DNA from: Candidatus Pacearchaeota archaeon
GTDB taxonomy: Archaea; Nanobdellota; Nanobdellia; Pacearchaeales; GW2011-AR1
Reading direction: 5' to 3'
Assembly: GCA_026395815.1 (NCBI GenBank)
Contig: JAPLXZ010000014.1
Coordinates: 1-43,595 of the forward strand
Length of the DNA: 43,595 nt
Positions within the stretch are counted from its first letter, which is position 1. Each line of letters opens with the position of its first letter. The translations under genes and the position numbers were made by a program. Below, piece by piece: positions 28,464 to 37,824 of the stretch. The notes beneath the pieces were generated by a model, which was not told the DNA's origin, did no database searches, and saw nothing but the letters and a program-made list of their open reading frames with translations.

Positions 28464-29255
28464 TTAATTGGAAGTTGTAATTTCCAGAAGACTTATGACA
28501 TCTTTCCATGAAATTCCTTCTGTTGTTTTTACATAAAGAGAGATAATATCCCCTGGTTCGAATGGCACTATGTTCTTAGATTGAATATCATAATCTTTCT
28601 GAACTCCTGGAGAGGTTATTACAAATGTATTCCCAAATTGGATTGCTTCGCCATTTTTATAGATTATAATTTCTAATTGTCCTATTCCCTCTAAAACTTC
28701 CAAATAAGTTGATATTCCTGTAATGCTCCCTGCTCTCATCATTACATACCCTTTTTCTAAACTTCCTTCAACCCCTGTTGCACTCTTCAAAAATCCCGAA
28801 TCTTTCGATTCTCCATTAAAACCAAAATTCAAAAATTCTCTTTTGTCTTGCGCAACAATAAGGTCTCCTTGACTTCGAAGTTGTTCAGTAGAATATGTAA
28901 TAACAAAAAGCTTATCTTTTTCTCCTGTTGAAGGCTGATTGTAATCTATTTGATAAATTGCCAAATTAGTATCGTCAATATTGTCTATATTAACTTCTTT
29001 AGGAAGGGAATTAAAATCTACCTGAGTTATTTCATTAATATCTTGAGGTAATACTCCTTTCTTTCCTGCAAATTCTTCAACATACTTATAGACTTCTTCA
29101 GCTAATTCAGGAGAATCTGCAACCTCTTTAACTGTCCTTTCCATTTCTGAATCTATTATTTTAGAATCTGCTGCAGTTATAAACACACTTGCGATTAATA
29201 AAGAAACCATGCAGATTCCGATAACTAAAAATAATTTTTTCTTTCCTCTTTTCAC
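28464..29255 (-). CDS. Secreted hypothetical protein
   Basis: Signal peptide MKRGKKKLFLVIGICMVSLLIASVFITAADS; 263 aa. Confidence 0.65.
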   Translation of the reverse strand: MKRGKKKLFLVIGICMVSLLIASVFITAADSKIIDSEMERTVKEVADSPELAEEVYKYVEEFAGKKGVLPQDINEITQVDFNSLPKEVNIDNIDDTNLAIYQIDYNQPSTGEKDKLFVITYSTEQLRSQGDLIVAQDKREFLNFGFNGESKDSGFLKSATGVEGSLEKGYVMMRAGSITGISTYLEVLEGIGQLEIIIYKNGEAIQFGNTFVITSPGVQKDYDIQSKNIVPFEPGDIISLYVKTTEGISWKDVISLLEITTSN

Positions 29256-29306
29256 AAATAAAATAGAACAAGCTTATATTTAAATTTTTCCTGTAGGTTC
29301 TTGAAA

Positions 29307-29318
29307 TATTTATAAATA
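29307..29318 (+). promoter_or_regulatory. Archaeal TATA-box candidate upstream of the DUF357 gene
   Basis: ATTTATAAATA centred ~25 nt before the ATG at 29338, spacing consistent with a near-leaderless transcript. Confidence 0.5.
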
Positions 29319-29337
29319 ATCCCTTCTTTTAGCAAAC

Positions 29338-29616
29338 ATGAACAATGAAATAACAAAAGAAAAAGTAAAAAGATATAGAAACATTACAAAAAGCGCATTA
29401 GAAGAAGCAAAAAAAGCAATTGCTAAAAACAAAGAAAAGGCGGCTAGGGAAATATTAGAAATGGTTTCTAATTATCTTTCAGATTCAGAATATTTTGAAG
29501 AAAAAGAAGATTTGATTGATTCGTTTGCAGCCATTAATTATGCTCATGGCTGGCTTGATTGTGGAGCAAGATTGAAAATTTTTAAAGTTAAGAACAACAA
29601 ACTATTCACGGTTTAG
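29338..29616 (+). CDS. DUF357-like protein
   Basis: KYRNITKSALEEAKKAI-type helical start and DLIDSFAAINYAHGWLDCGARLKIFKV. Confidence 0.75.
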   Translation: MNNEITKEKVKRYRNITKSALEEAKKAIAKNKEKAAREILEMVSNYLSDSEYFEEKEDLIDSFAAINYAHGWLDCGARLKIFKVKNNKLFTV

Positions 29617-29660
29617 TTTAAAACCAAAATCCTTAAAACCTTTCTTAATCTAATAAGAAT

Positions 29661-30359
29661 ATGTTATTCAAAAAAAAGAAAGTGATTATATTAAGCCTTG
29701 GTGGAAGCTTGATAATTCCTGAAGATATAAACCTAAATTATTTAAACAAGTTTAAAAAGATAGTTTTAAGGAATACAAGAAAATACAAATTTATCATTGT
29801 TTGTGGGGGAGGAAGTGTCGCAAGAAAATATATCTCAGCATTAAAAGAAACAAAAATAAATGAAAAACTTCAAAGTTTAGTGGGAATTTCTGCTACAAGG
29901 ATTAATGCCCGTTTTATGAATTATTTTTTTAATTTGGACGCAGAACAGGGAATTCCTCACACATTAAAACTTCTTAAAAAATACATAAAAAAGAGGGATG
30001 TTGTTTTTTGCGGAGCATTAGAATACAAACCAAACCAAACTTCAGATTCAACAGCAGCGGAAATAGCAAAGAAATTCAAAACAATTTTTATAAACCTAAC
30101 AAATGTAGATGGTATGTACAATCAAAATCCTTCTGAACATAAAAACGCTAAGTTTATTCCAAAAATATCTTGGCATGAATTCTACAATAGAGCAAACAGG
30201 ACAAAATTCAGACCAGGCCAACATTTTATATTAGATCAAACTGCCGCAAAGATTATTATGAATAATAAAATTCCGACATATATTTTAGGAAAAAACCTAG
30301 GGGAATTTGAAAAACTTTTGAAGAACAAAAAGTTTAAAGGAACAATAATTCAAGGATGA
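29661..30359 (+). CDS. pyrH: UMP kinase, archaeal type
   Basis: IILSLGGSLIIPEDIN; IIVCGGGSVARKYI; TNVDGMYNQNPSEHKNAKFIPKIS. Confidence 0.92.
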   Translation: MLFKKKKVIILSLGGSLIIPEDINLNYLNKFKKIVLRNTRKYKFIIVCGGGSVARKYISALKETKINEKLQSLVGISATRINARFMNYFFNLDAEQGIPHTLKLLKKYIKKRDVVFCGALEYKPNQTSDSTAAEIAKKFKTIFINLTNVDGMYNQNPSEHKNAKFIPKISWHEFYNRANRTKFRPGQHFILDQTAAKIIMNNKIPTYILGKNLGEFEKLLKNKKFKGTIIQG

Positions 30360-30362
30360 TTC

Positions 30363-30809
30363 ATGGAAAAACAGATTCTAATTAAAGAAACAGATTTTGA
30401 AAGAGCGAGGAAAAAAATACGAGAAAATTCAAAGAGTAAGATTATGTTTTCTGGAACTGACGAATTAAACAGAAAAGTGCTTGAAAAAGAAGAAATAGCT
30501 GTTTTACTTTTAAATCAAAAAGGAAGGAAAGATTTCCATAAACAAAGAAATTCTGGGTTTAATCAAGTATTGGCGAAAATGGCGAAAAAAAAGGGAATTG
30601 TAATCGGAATAAACTTAGATGAGATAGTAAACTCAGAAGGAAAGGAAAAATCAGAAATTTTAGCAAGAATAAGGCAAAACATAAAGGTTTGCAACAAAAA
30701 TAAACTTAAAATGAAATTTATACATATCAGTAAAACAAGAAATATCTATGACTTAAAGGCACTTGGAATTGTTTTAGGAATGCCTACTATCATGATAAAA
30801 AATCTATAA
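30363..30809 (+). CDS. rnp3: RNase P protein component 3 (p30)
   Basis: GINLDEIV, LARIRQNIKVCNKNKLKMKFIHISK, DLKALGIVLGMP. Confidence 0.85.
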   Translation: MEKQILIKETDFERARKKIRENSKSKIMFSGTDELNRKVLEKEEIAVLLLNQKGRKDFHKQRNSGFNQVLAKMAKKKGIVIGINLDEIVNSEGKEKSEILARIRQNIKVCNKNKLKMKFIHISKTRNIYDLKALGIVLGMPTIMIKNL

Positions 30810-30843
30810 AAACCTTTTTTAATGTGTATTCTTTAGAAATACC

Positions 30844-32361
30844 ATGGCATATGAAAAATTAATCGAATCTTTAAGTCCAAATGAAAGAAAAATACTTCCC
30901 TATCTTAAAGAGAAGAAAATAAACAAAATTTGTGAAAAATCGGGATTAGACAACACCTCTGTTCTAAGAGCATTGGAATATCTTGCCAACAAGAAGATAA
31001 TAACATTATCTTCTCACAAGAAAAAGATTGTTGAAATCGGAGTTAATGGTGCTAGGTACAGAAAAAAAGGACTTCCTGAAAGGAATTTGTTGAATTTATT
31101 GAGTGAAAAAAGAGTTATTAGCCTTGAAGAAGCGCAAAAACAAAGTTCTTTGTCAGATAATGAGTTTAAAGCGTCTATTGGAGCTTTGAAAAAAAAGGCG
31201 ATGGTGGAAATAAAAAATGAAAAGATTTTGCTTACTGGAAGCAAAGAGGAAATATCAAAGAAAAGCCTTGAGGAAATATTTATTGAACAACTTCCATTAG
31301 AGTACGATTCATTAACTTCAGAACAAATTTATGCATTAAAATCTTTAGAAAAAAGAAAAGACATTATACAAATAAAAGAAGATACCCTAATAGAAATAAA
31401 CCTCACAAAACTTGGAGAAGAAATAATTCTGAACGAACAAAAAGTTGAAGAATTAATTGAGCGGATAACACCAAAAATGTTAGAAAGAGATTCTTTATGG
31501 AAAGGAAAAAAATTCAGAAGATATGACTTAACTTCTCCCCTTCCACTGATAAGCGGAGGAAAGAGGCATTTTGTAAATCAAGCCATAGAATACGCAAGAA
31601 AAGTTTGGACAGAAATGGGTTTCGAAGAGATGACAGGAAATATGTTACAAACATCTTTCTGGAATTTTGATGCCCTTTTTACTGCTCAAGACCACCCTGT
31701 AAGAGAAATGCAAGATACATTTTTTACAAATAAAAAAGCTGAACTTACAAACAAAAAACTTGTGAAAGCTGTAAGAGAAAGTCATGAAAAGGGAGTTGAT
31801 AAAAGTAAGGGATGGCAATATTCTTGGAATGAAGAAGAAGCTAAGAGAATGGTTTTGCGAACTCATACTACCTGCTTATCTGCCAAAACTCTTTCAGAAT
31901 TAAACAAAAATAATATTCCCTCAAAGTTCTTCGCGATTGGAAAATGTTTTAGAAATGAAACTGTTGATTGGGGGCATGGTTTCGAGTTTAATCAAACAGA
32001 AGGAATAGTTATTGATGATAATGCAAATTTCAGGCATCTGCTTGGATACTTAAAACAATTTTTCAAGAAAATGGGTTTTGAAAAGATAAGATTTCGTCCA
32101 TCTTATTTCCCATATACAGAACCAAGTGTAGAGATAGACATTTTTAATCCTGAAAAAAAGATTTGGTTCGAGTTGGGAGGAGCAGGGATATTCCGTCCAG
32201 AAGTTACAATACCTTTGCTAGGAAAAAAGATACCTGTTCTTGCATGGGGCCCTGGTTTTGACAGAATGATAATGGATTATTATAATATAAAAGATTTAAG
32301 AGAAATGTACAAAAATAATATTTCAGAGTTGAGAAAAATGAAATTTTGGATGAAAACATAA
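30844..32361 (+). CDS. pheS: Phenylalanyl-tRNA synthetase alpha subunit
   Basis: HFVNQAIEYARKVWTEMGFEEMTGNMLQTSFWNFDALFTAQDHPVREMQDTFF; GHGFEFNQTEGIVIDD; FRPSYFPYTEPSVEI. Confidence 0.96.
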   Translation: MAYEKLIESLSPNERKILPYLKEKKINKICEKSGLDNTSVLRALEYLANKKIITLSSHKKKIVEIGVNGARYRKKGLPERNLLNLLSEKRVISLEEAQKQSSLSDNEFKASIGALKKKAMVEIKNEKILLTGSKEEISKKSLEEIFIEQLPLEYDSLTSEQIYALKSLEKRKDIIQIKEDTLIEINLTKLGEEIILNEQKVEELIERITPKMLERDSLWKGKKFRRYDLTSPLPLISGGKRHFVNQAIEYARKVWTEMGFEEMTGNMLQTSFWNFDALFTAQDHPVREMQDTFFTNKKAELTNKKLVKAVRESHEKGVDKSKGWQYSWNEEEAKRMVLRTHTTCLSAKTLSELNKNNIPSKFFAIGKCFRNETVDWGHGFEFNQTEGIVIDDNANFRHLLGYLKQFFKKMGFEKIRFRPSYFPYTEPSVEIDIFNPEKKIWFELGGAGIFRPEVTIPLLGKKIPVLAWGPGFDRMIMDYYNIKDLREMYKNNISELRKMKFWMKT

Positions 32362-32362
32362 A

Positions 32363-32623
32363 ATGGAAATAAAAAAGAAATGTTGGCCAGAATTATTTCA
32401 AAAGATATTAAACGAAAAAAAAACAGTAGATGTGAGATTAGCAGATTTTGATATAAAAGAAGGAGATATATTAGTCTTTGAAGAGTATAATCCACAAATA
32501 AAACAATACACAGAAAGAACAATAAAAAAGAAAGTTAAAAATCTAAACAAAATAAGACTAACAGATTATCATTCTCCAGAACAGATAATTAAATATGGAC
32601 ATTGGGTAATTGAATTAGAATAA
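32363..32623 (+). CDS. ASCH/DUF3850-like small protein
   Basis: KKCWPELFQKILNEKKTVDVRLADFDIKEGDILVFEEYNP...GHWVIELE. Confidence 0.75.
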   Translation: MEIKKKCWPELFQKILNEKKTVDVRLADFDIKEGDILVFEEYNPQIKQYTERTIKKKVKNLNKIRLTDYHSPEQIIKYGHWVIELE

Positions 32624-32624
32624 T

Positions 32625-34247
32625 ATGGCAACTGTAACATTTAACCGAAAACAATTTGAAAAAGAAATAGGAAGATTAGATGAGAAAATGCAAAATAAAA
32701 TAGCAATGTTAGGAACGCCTTTAGAAAAATTTGATGATGAGAAAATTGAAATTGAAGTTTTTCCAAATCGTCCAGATTTGCTTTCTTACCAAGGATTCAA
32801 AAGAGCATTTCTTGCTTTTTTAGGAAAAGAAAGGGGATTAAAAAAATACAAAGTAAACAAGCCAGAAAAAGATTATATTGTTGTGATAGATTCTTCTGTA
32901 AAGAACATCCGTCCTTATACTGCTTGTGCAATTGTAAAAGAACTTAAATTTGATGATGAGAAAATAAAAGAACTTGTTGATATACAGGAAAAGCTTCATC
33001 TTACTATCGGAAGAAAAAGAAAAAAAGCAGCGATAGGAATTTATCCTCTTGAAAAAATAAAACTTCCAATAATTTTCAAAGCTCTTGAGCCAGATAAGAT
33101 AAAGTTCATTCCTCTTGAATCAGAAAAAGAAATGTCTGGTCTGCAAATATTGCAAAAACACCCAGCAGGAAGAGCGTATTCACATTTACTTGCAGGAAAA
33201 CAAAAGTTTCCTGTTTTCATTGATGCAAACGACAATATTTTAAGCATGCCTCCTGTAATTAATTCTCAATTAACAGGAAAGATAACTCATGAAACAAAAG
33301 ATGTTTTTGTTGAATGTTCTGGATATGATTTTGAAACATTGAATAAATGTCTAAACATAATTACAACAAGTCTTGCGGATATGGGGGGAAAAATTTACCA
33401 AATGGAATTAAATTATAAAAAGAAGAGGATTACTCCGGATTTGAATCCAGAAAAGATGAAGATTAGTTTAGAGAATACGAACAAACTTTTGGGATTAGAT
33501 TTAGATGAAAAAAACCTTAAACAACTTCTTGAAAAAATGGGATATGATTATGACAAGGGAAATGTTGAAATTCCATCATGGAGAGTTGATGTTATTCATG
33601 AAGTTGATTTGATTGAAGACGTTGCAATAGCTTATGGTTATGAGAATTTTATTCCAGAAATTCCTTCTATATCTACAATAGGAAAAGAAGAACAAAAAGA
33701 AACAATAAAAAGAAAAATTGCGGAAATTCTCGCGGGAATGAATGTCTTAGAAGTTTCAAATTACCATTTAACGAATAAAAAAGACCAGTTTAAAAAAATG
33801 AACATTCCAGAAGAAAAATTTATAGAAGTTGAAGGTTCTAAAACAGATTATAATATTCTAAGAAAAGATTTAACGCATTACTTATTAAAAATACTTTCAG
33901 AGAATGTTGATGCAGAATATCCCCAAAGAATATTTGAAATTGGAAGAGTTTTTTTGAATGAAGAAACTGAAAATGTTGCATTGGCTATTACTCCTGGAAA
34001 TTTTACAGAAGTAAGACAAATTTTAGAATATTTATCAAAGATGATTGACATAAAATTGGAAGTTACAGAACCTGAAAAACTGCCACAATATTTTATTGAT
34101 GGAAGAACTGTAGAGATAAAATTGAATAATAACAGCATAGGGTTTTTAGGAGAGATTCATCCAAAAATCCTAAAAAATTGGAAGATAAAAATGCCTGTTT
34201 CGATTTTCGAAATAAACTTGGAAGAGGTATTTAAAAAATTGATTTAG
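32625..34247 (+). CDS. pheT: Phenylalanyl-tRNA synthetase beta subunit
   Basis: EIEVFPNRPDLLSYQGFKRA; LLSMPPVINSQLTGKITHETKDVFVE-type region; VDVIHEVDLIEDVAIAYGYENF. Confidence 0.96.
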   Translation: MATVTFNRKQFEKEIGRLDEKMQNKIAMLGTPLEKFDDEKIEIEVFPNRPDLLSYQGFKRAFLAFLGKERGLKKYKVNKPEKDYIVVIDSSVKNIRPYTACAIVKELKFDDEKIKELVDIQEKLHLTIGRKRKKAAIGIYPLEKIKLPIIFKALEPDKIKFIPLESEKEMSGLQILQKHPAGRAYSHLLAGKQKFPVFIDANDNILSMPPVINSQLTGKITHETKDVFVECSGYDFETLNKCLNIITTSLADMGGKIYQMELNYKKKRITPDLNPEKMKISLENTNKLLGLDLDEKNLKQLLEKMGYDYDKGNVEIPSWRVDVIHEVDLIEDVAIAYGYENFIPEIPSISTIGKEEQKETIKRKIAEILAGMNVLEVSNYHLTNKKDQFKKMNIPEEKFIEVEGSKTDYNILRKDLTHYLLKILSENVDAEYPQRIFEIGRVFLNEETENVALAITPGNFTEVRQILEYLSKMIDIKLEVTEPEKLPQYFIDGRTVEIKLNNNSIGFLGEIHPKILKNWKIKMPVSIFEINLEEVFKKLI

Positions 34248-34288
34248 AGAATTATTTGTTTAGCCATTACTATGAATATCCTTTGTTA

Positions 34289-35515
34289 TTATGCATTCCA
34301 CACATCAAATAAAGGTCCTATTACTTCCTCTCCTGAATTCAATACAACCACCGGATATATTTCTATTTTTGTTATGTTTCCCTCTAATTTTCCTGTCAAA
34401 TTAAAATTGTAGTCTTTTCCTATAAGAACTTCTGGTATTTCTAATATTCTTTCTTTATAAGAGGAAGTTTTACTATAAAAGATAATAAACAAAATAAATT
34501 TATTTGTTGATTTGTAAGTGGTTTTAATCTCTTCTGCTACACGCCTATACACATCTATTAATTCACTTATGTTTATTGCAGAGAAATATTTTCCCCCTCC
34601 ACAGTTTGATATATTAACAAGAGTTCCTTCATTTGCATTTTCTCCAACCCCTATGGAGTACACAGTCAAATTCTCTAAATTTGCCTTTGCATCGCAGGAA
34701 GCCTTTATAGCGTCTTGTGCGGCATTACCTGTATTCTGTGCTGCACATTTTACATTTGCTTCACCGTCACTCATTACAATTATTTTTTTTACTTTCTCAC
34801 CAGAAGATTGCTGCTGTAATTTTCTTAAGGCTTCATTTATCCCACAACAAATGCAGGTGGTTCCTCCTACGTTCCAGGAATCAATCTTATTATTTAATTG
34901 AATTAAATCGTCTGTTAAATCAAAGCTTGCAGAATTAACTGCGGTTGTATTATATCCTACAAGTCCTATTCTACTGCCTTCTGCCTGGGAAAGTATATTT
35001 ATCAATTCCTTGTTTGCATCTTGAGCAGCAGATAGCCTATCTACCCATTCCCCCCCACACACAAATGTGCAATTGTTCTCTTTATCTAAATTTAAAGTAT
35101 TACAATTATCCGAAGAATAATCTCCATTTAAGCTCCTTGAACAACAGCTTGAGGAAACCCCATTGCATGAGCGCATACTTCCAGAAAGATCTACTACAGA
35201 AATAATATCTGCTTCTACTATCTCAACTGTTTCGTTTTTCTCCCCTTCAGTTTCAATTTTTATATCTCCTCCTATTCTTCTTAAAGAGATACTTACTAAA
35301 CTCTTGTTTATCTTAAGAGCACTAATTCGAACACTTTCAGAAAAGAATTCTTTCTGAGTTTCTACAAATTCTGACTGATTTATTACTATATTTTTAACAA
35401 CAATCCAGACAATTCCTATTGCAACTAGAACAAGAACAATTATAATCAAAGTAGTAACAACTGAAGATAATCCTTTAATCAAGGTAGTAACAACTGAAGA
35501 TAACCTCTTTTTCAT
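34289..35515 (-). CDS. Pilin-leader vWA-domain protein, copy 1, with duplicated leader
   Basis: MKKRLSSVVTTLIKGLSSVVTTLIIIVLVLVAIGIVWIVV; MIDAS DLSGS in VDLSGSM; VMSDGEAN. Confidence 0.88.
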   Translation of the reverse strand: MKKRLSSVVTTLIKGLSSVVTTLIIIVLVLVAIGIVWIVVKNIVINQSEFVETQKEFFSESVRISALKINKSLVSISLRRIGGDIKIETEGEKNETVEIVEADIISVVDLSGSMRSCNGVSSSCCSRSLNGDYSSDNCNTLNLDKENNCTFVCGGEWVDRLSAAQDANKELINILSQAEGSRIGLVGYNTTAVNSASFDLTDDLIQLNNKIDSWNVGGTTCICCGINEALRKLQQQSSGEKVKKIIVMSDGEANVKCAAQNTGNAAQDAIKASCDAKANLENLTVYSIGVGENANEGTLVNISNCGGGKYFSAINISELIDVYRRVAEEIKTTYKSTNKFILFIIFYSKTSSYKERILEIPEVLIGKDYNFNLTGKLEGNITKIEIYPVVVLNSGEEVIGPLFDVWNA

Positions 35516-35552
35516 TAAATAAGATATATTCCTATGTTTAAAAAATTATTTA

Positions 35553-35640
35553 TCCAAAAATCCTAAAAAATTGGAAGATAAAAATGCCTGTCTCAATTTT
35601 TGAGATAAATCTTAGAAAAATTTTTAAGAAATTAGAATAA
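35553..35640 (+). pseudogene. Orphan 3' end of pheT
   Basis: 88 bp aligned without gaps to 34160-34247; encodes PKILKNWKIKMPVSIFEINLRKIFKKLE* vs PKILKNWKIKMPVSIFEINLEEVFKKLI*. Confidence 0.92.
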
Positions 35641-36525
35641 TTACTCCACTTTATAAACAACAAGAGTTCCCTCTGCATGAACTCTTTTCTGACAAAATCT
35701 CTTTAATGCAGAAGGATTGTCCTGATTTAGGACATTATAAAAGTCTTGATTTAAAACTTCTATTCCATTTTTTCTATTGAAAGCAATGTCAGTAATGCCA
35801 TCTGTAAAAGCAAGAACATAATCTCCTAATCTTATTGGTTGCATTCCTGTTTCTATATACCTCTCCGCATTTTTTTCTCCTGTCAAAACTCCAAAAGAAA
35901 AATAATTATTATTGGGATTATTTCTGTAATCTCTTCTTATATCAATTCTTGCCTGAGAATTATTCCATCCGCCGTTTTCTTGGACTCTTGATTCAAGATA
36001 AAGACGTTTTCCCTCAGAATGAGGACCCTCATCTGGAGTTTTAAATCTCAGGTTTCTCTTATTATTTATTATCGCAATTCTAGAATCGGCAATAAAAGAA
36101 TAATTTATTATTCCATTATCTTCCAAAAAACCAGCAGCAGTACATCCTGCCAAATCTTTTGCAAGATAATCTGTTTCAGTTAAGTTATTTTTTAGATTAT
36201 AATACCAAATTCTCTTGTTTGCTTCATTTAGAGACATTGTTTCTAAAAATGTCTTAGTGCAAATATCTGCTGCCTCTCTCGCAGGACTTGGATTTGGATA
36301 TTCTTCATTAAGGAATTTCATCATCCCGTTTAAATCATGGGAAACGACACTTCCATCTAAAAAATCTCTTGTAACTCCGTCAGCCACACAGGCAATTTTT
36401 CTCTGTTCATCATAAACAAAAGAATCTTCTCTAAATGTGGTTTTTTGTCCCAAATGTGTAAGATTTATCACAATCTCTAACGCTCTTATCTTGGGGTTTT
36501 GAACAGTAAATCCATACATAGTCAT
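35641..36525 (-). CDS. PP2C-like protein phosphatase
   Basis: REDSFVYDEQRKIACVADGVT; LAGCTAAGFLE; FIADSRIAII; LGDYVLAFTDGITDIAFN. Confidence 0.85.
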   Translation of the reverse strand: MTMYGFTVQNPKIRALEIVINLTHLGQKTTFREDSFVYDEQRKIACVADGVTRDFLDGSVVSHDLNGMMKFLNEEYPNPSPAREAADICTKTFLETMSLNEANKRIWYYNLKNNLTETDYLAKDLAGCTAAGFLEDNGIINYSFIADSRIAIINNKRNLRFKTPDEGPHSEGKRLYLESRVQENGGWNNSQARIDIRRDYRNNPNNNYFSFGVLTGEKNAERYIETGMQPIRLGDYVLAFTDGITDIAFNRKNGIEVLNQDFYNVLNQDNPSALKRFCQKRVHAEGTLVVYKVE

Positions 36526-36590
36526 CTTACCTAAATAAAAAACATATTTTTAAAGATTTATATAATAATCATCAAAAATATCCTTTGTTA

Positions 36591-37790
36591 TTATGCTTTC
36601 CATACATCAAATAGAGGTCCTGTTGTTTCTTTCCCTGAATTCGATACGATTATAGGATATATTTCTATTTTTGTTATGTTTCCCTCTAATTTTCCTGTCA
36701 AATTAAAGTTGTAGTCTTTTCCTATAAGAACTTCTGGTATTTCTAATATTCTTTCTTTATAAGAGGAAGTTTTACTATAAAAGATAATAAACAAAATAAA
36801 TTTATTTGTTGATTTGTAAGTAGTTTTAATCTCTTCTGCTACACGCCTATACACATCTATTAATTCACTTATGTTTATTGCAGAGAAATATTTTCCCCCC
36901 CCACAGTTTGATATATTAACAAGAGTTCCTTCATTTGCATTTTCTCCAACCCCTATGGAGTACACAGTCAAATTCTCTAAATTTGCCTTTGCATCACAGG
37001 AAGCCTTTATAGCATCTTTTGTAGCATCACCTGTATTCTGTGCATCACATCTTACATTTGTTTCTCCATCACTCATTACAATTATTTTTTTCGCTCTCTC
37101 AGCAGAAGATTGTTCCTGTAATCTTCTTAAAGCTTCATTTATCCCGCAACAAATGCAGGTCAAACCTCCTGCGTTCCAGGAATCAATCTTATTATTTAAT
37201 TGGACTAAATTGTTTGTTAAATCAAGACTTGCAGAACTAACTACATCTGTATTATATCCTACAAGTCCTATTCTGGTGCCTTCTGATTGAGAAAGTATAT
37301 TTATCAATTCCTTGTTTGCATTTTTAGTGGCAGATAGTTTATCTATCCATTTTCCCCCACATATAGATGTGCAATTGTTCTCTTTATTTAAATTTAAAGT
37401 ATTACAATTGCCTGAATAATAATCTCCATTTAAGCTTCTTGAACAACATTCTGAAGAAACTCCATTGCACGAACACAAGGACATACTTCCAGAAAGATCT
37501 ACTACAGAAATAATATCTGCTTCTACTATCTCAACTGTTTCATTTTTCTTTCCTTCAGTTTCAATTTTTATATCTCCTCCTATTCTTCTTAAAGAGATAC
37601 TTACTAAACTCTTGTTTATCTTAAGAGCACTAATTCGAACACTTTCAGAAAAGAATTCTTTTTGAGTCTCTACAAATTCTGACTGATTCAATACTATATT
37701 TTTTACAACAATCCAGACAATTCCTATTGCAACCAGACTAAGAAGAATTATAATCAAGGTAGTAACAACTGAAGATAACCCCTTTTTCAT
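36591..37790 (-). CDS. Pilin-leader vWA-domain protein, copy 2
   Basis: MKKGLSSVVTTLIIILLSLVAIGIVWIVVKNIV; VVDLSGSMSLCSCNG; near-identical C-terminal half to copy 1. Confidence 0.9.
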   Translation of the reverse strand: MKKGLSSVVTTLIIILLSLVAIGIVWIVVKNIVLNQSEFVETQKEFFSESVRISALKINKSLVSISLRRIGGDIKIETEGKKNETVEIVEADIISVVDLSGSMSLCSCNGVSSECCSRSLNGDYYSGNCNTLNLNKENNCTSICGGKWIDKLSATKNANKELINILSQSEGTRIGLVGYNTDVVSSASLDLTNNLVQLNNKIDSWNAGGLTCICCGINEALRRLQEQSSAERAKKIIVMSDGETNVRCDAQNTGDATKDAIKASCDAKANLENLTVYSIGVGENANEGTLVNISNCGGGKYFSAINISELIDVYRRVAEEIKTTYKSTNKFILFIIFYSKTSSYKERILEIPEVLIGKDYNFNLTGKLEGNITKIEIYPIIVSNSGKETTGPLFDVWKA

Positions 37791-37824
37791 TAAATAAGAT
37801 ATATTCCTATGTTTAAAAAATTAT

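Noticed and set aside
36871-37290. 139-aa plus-strand ORF, with a similar one at 34518..34901
   Set aside because: Appears in both vWA copies only because the minus-strand genes are paralogues; the real protein is the vWA domain.
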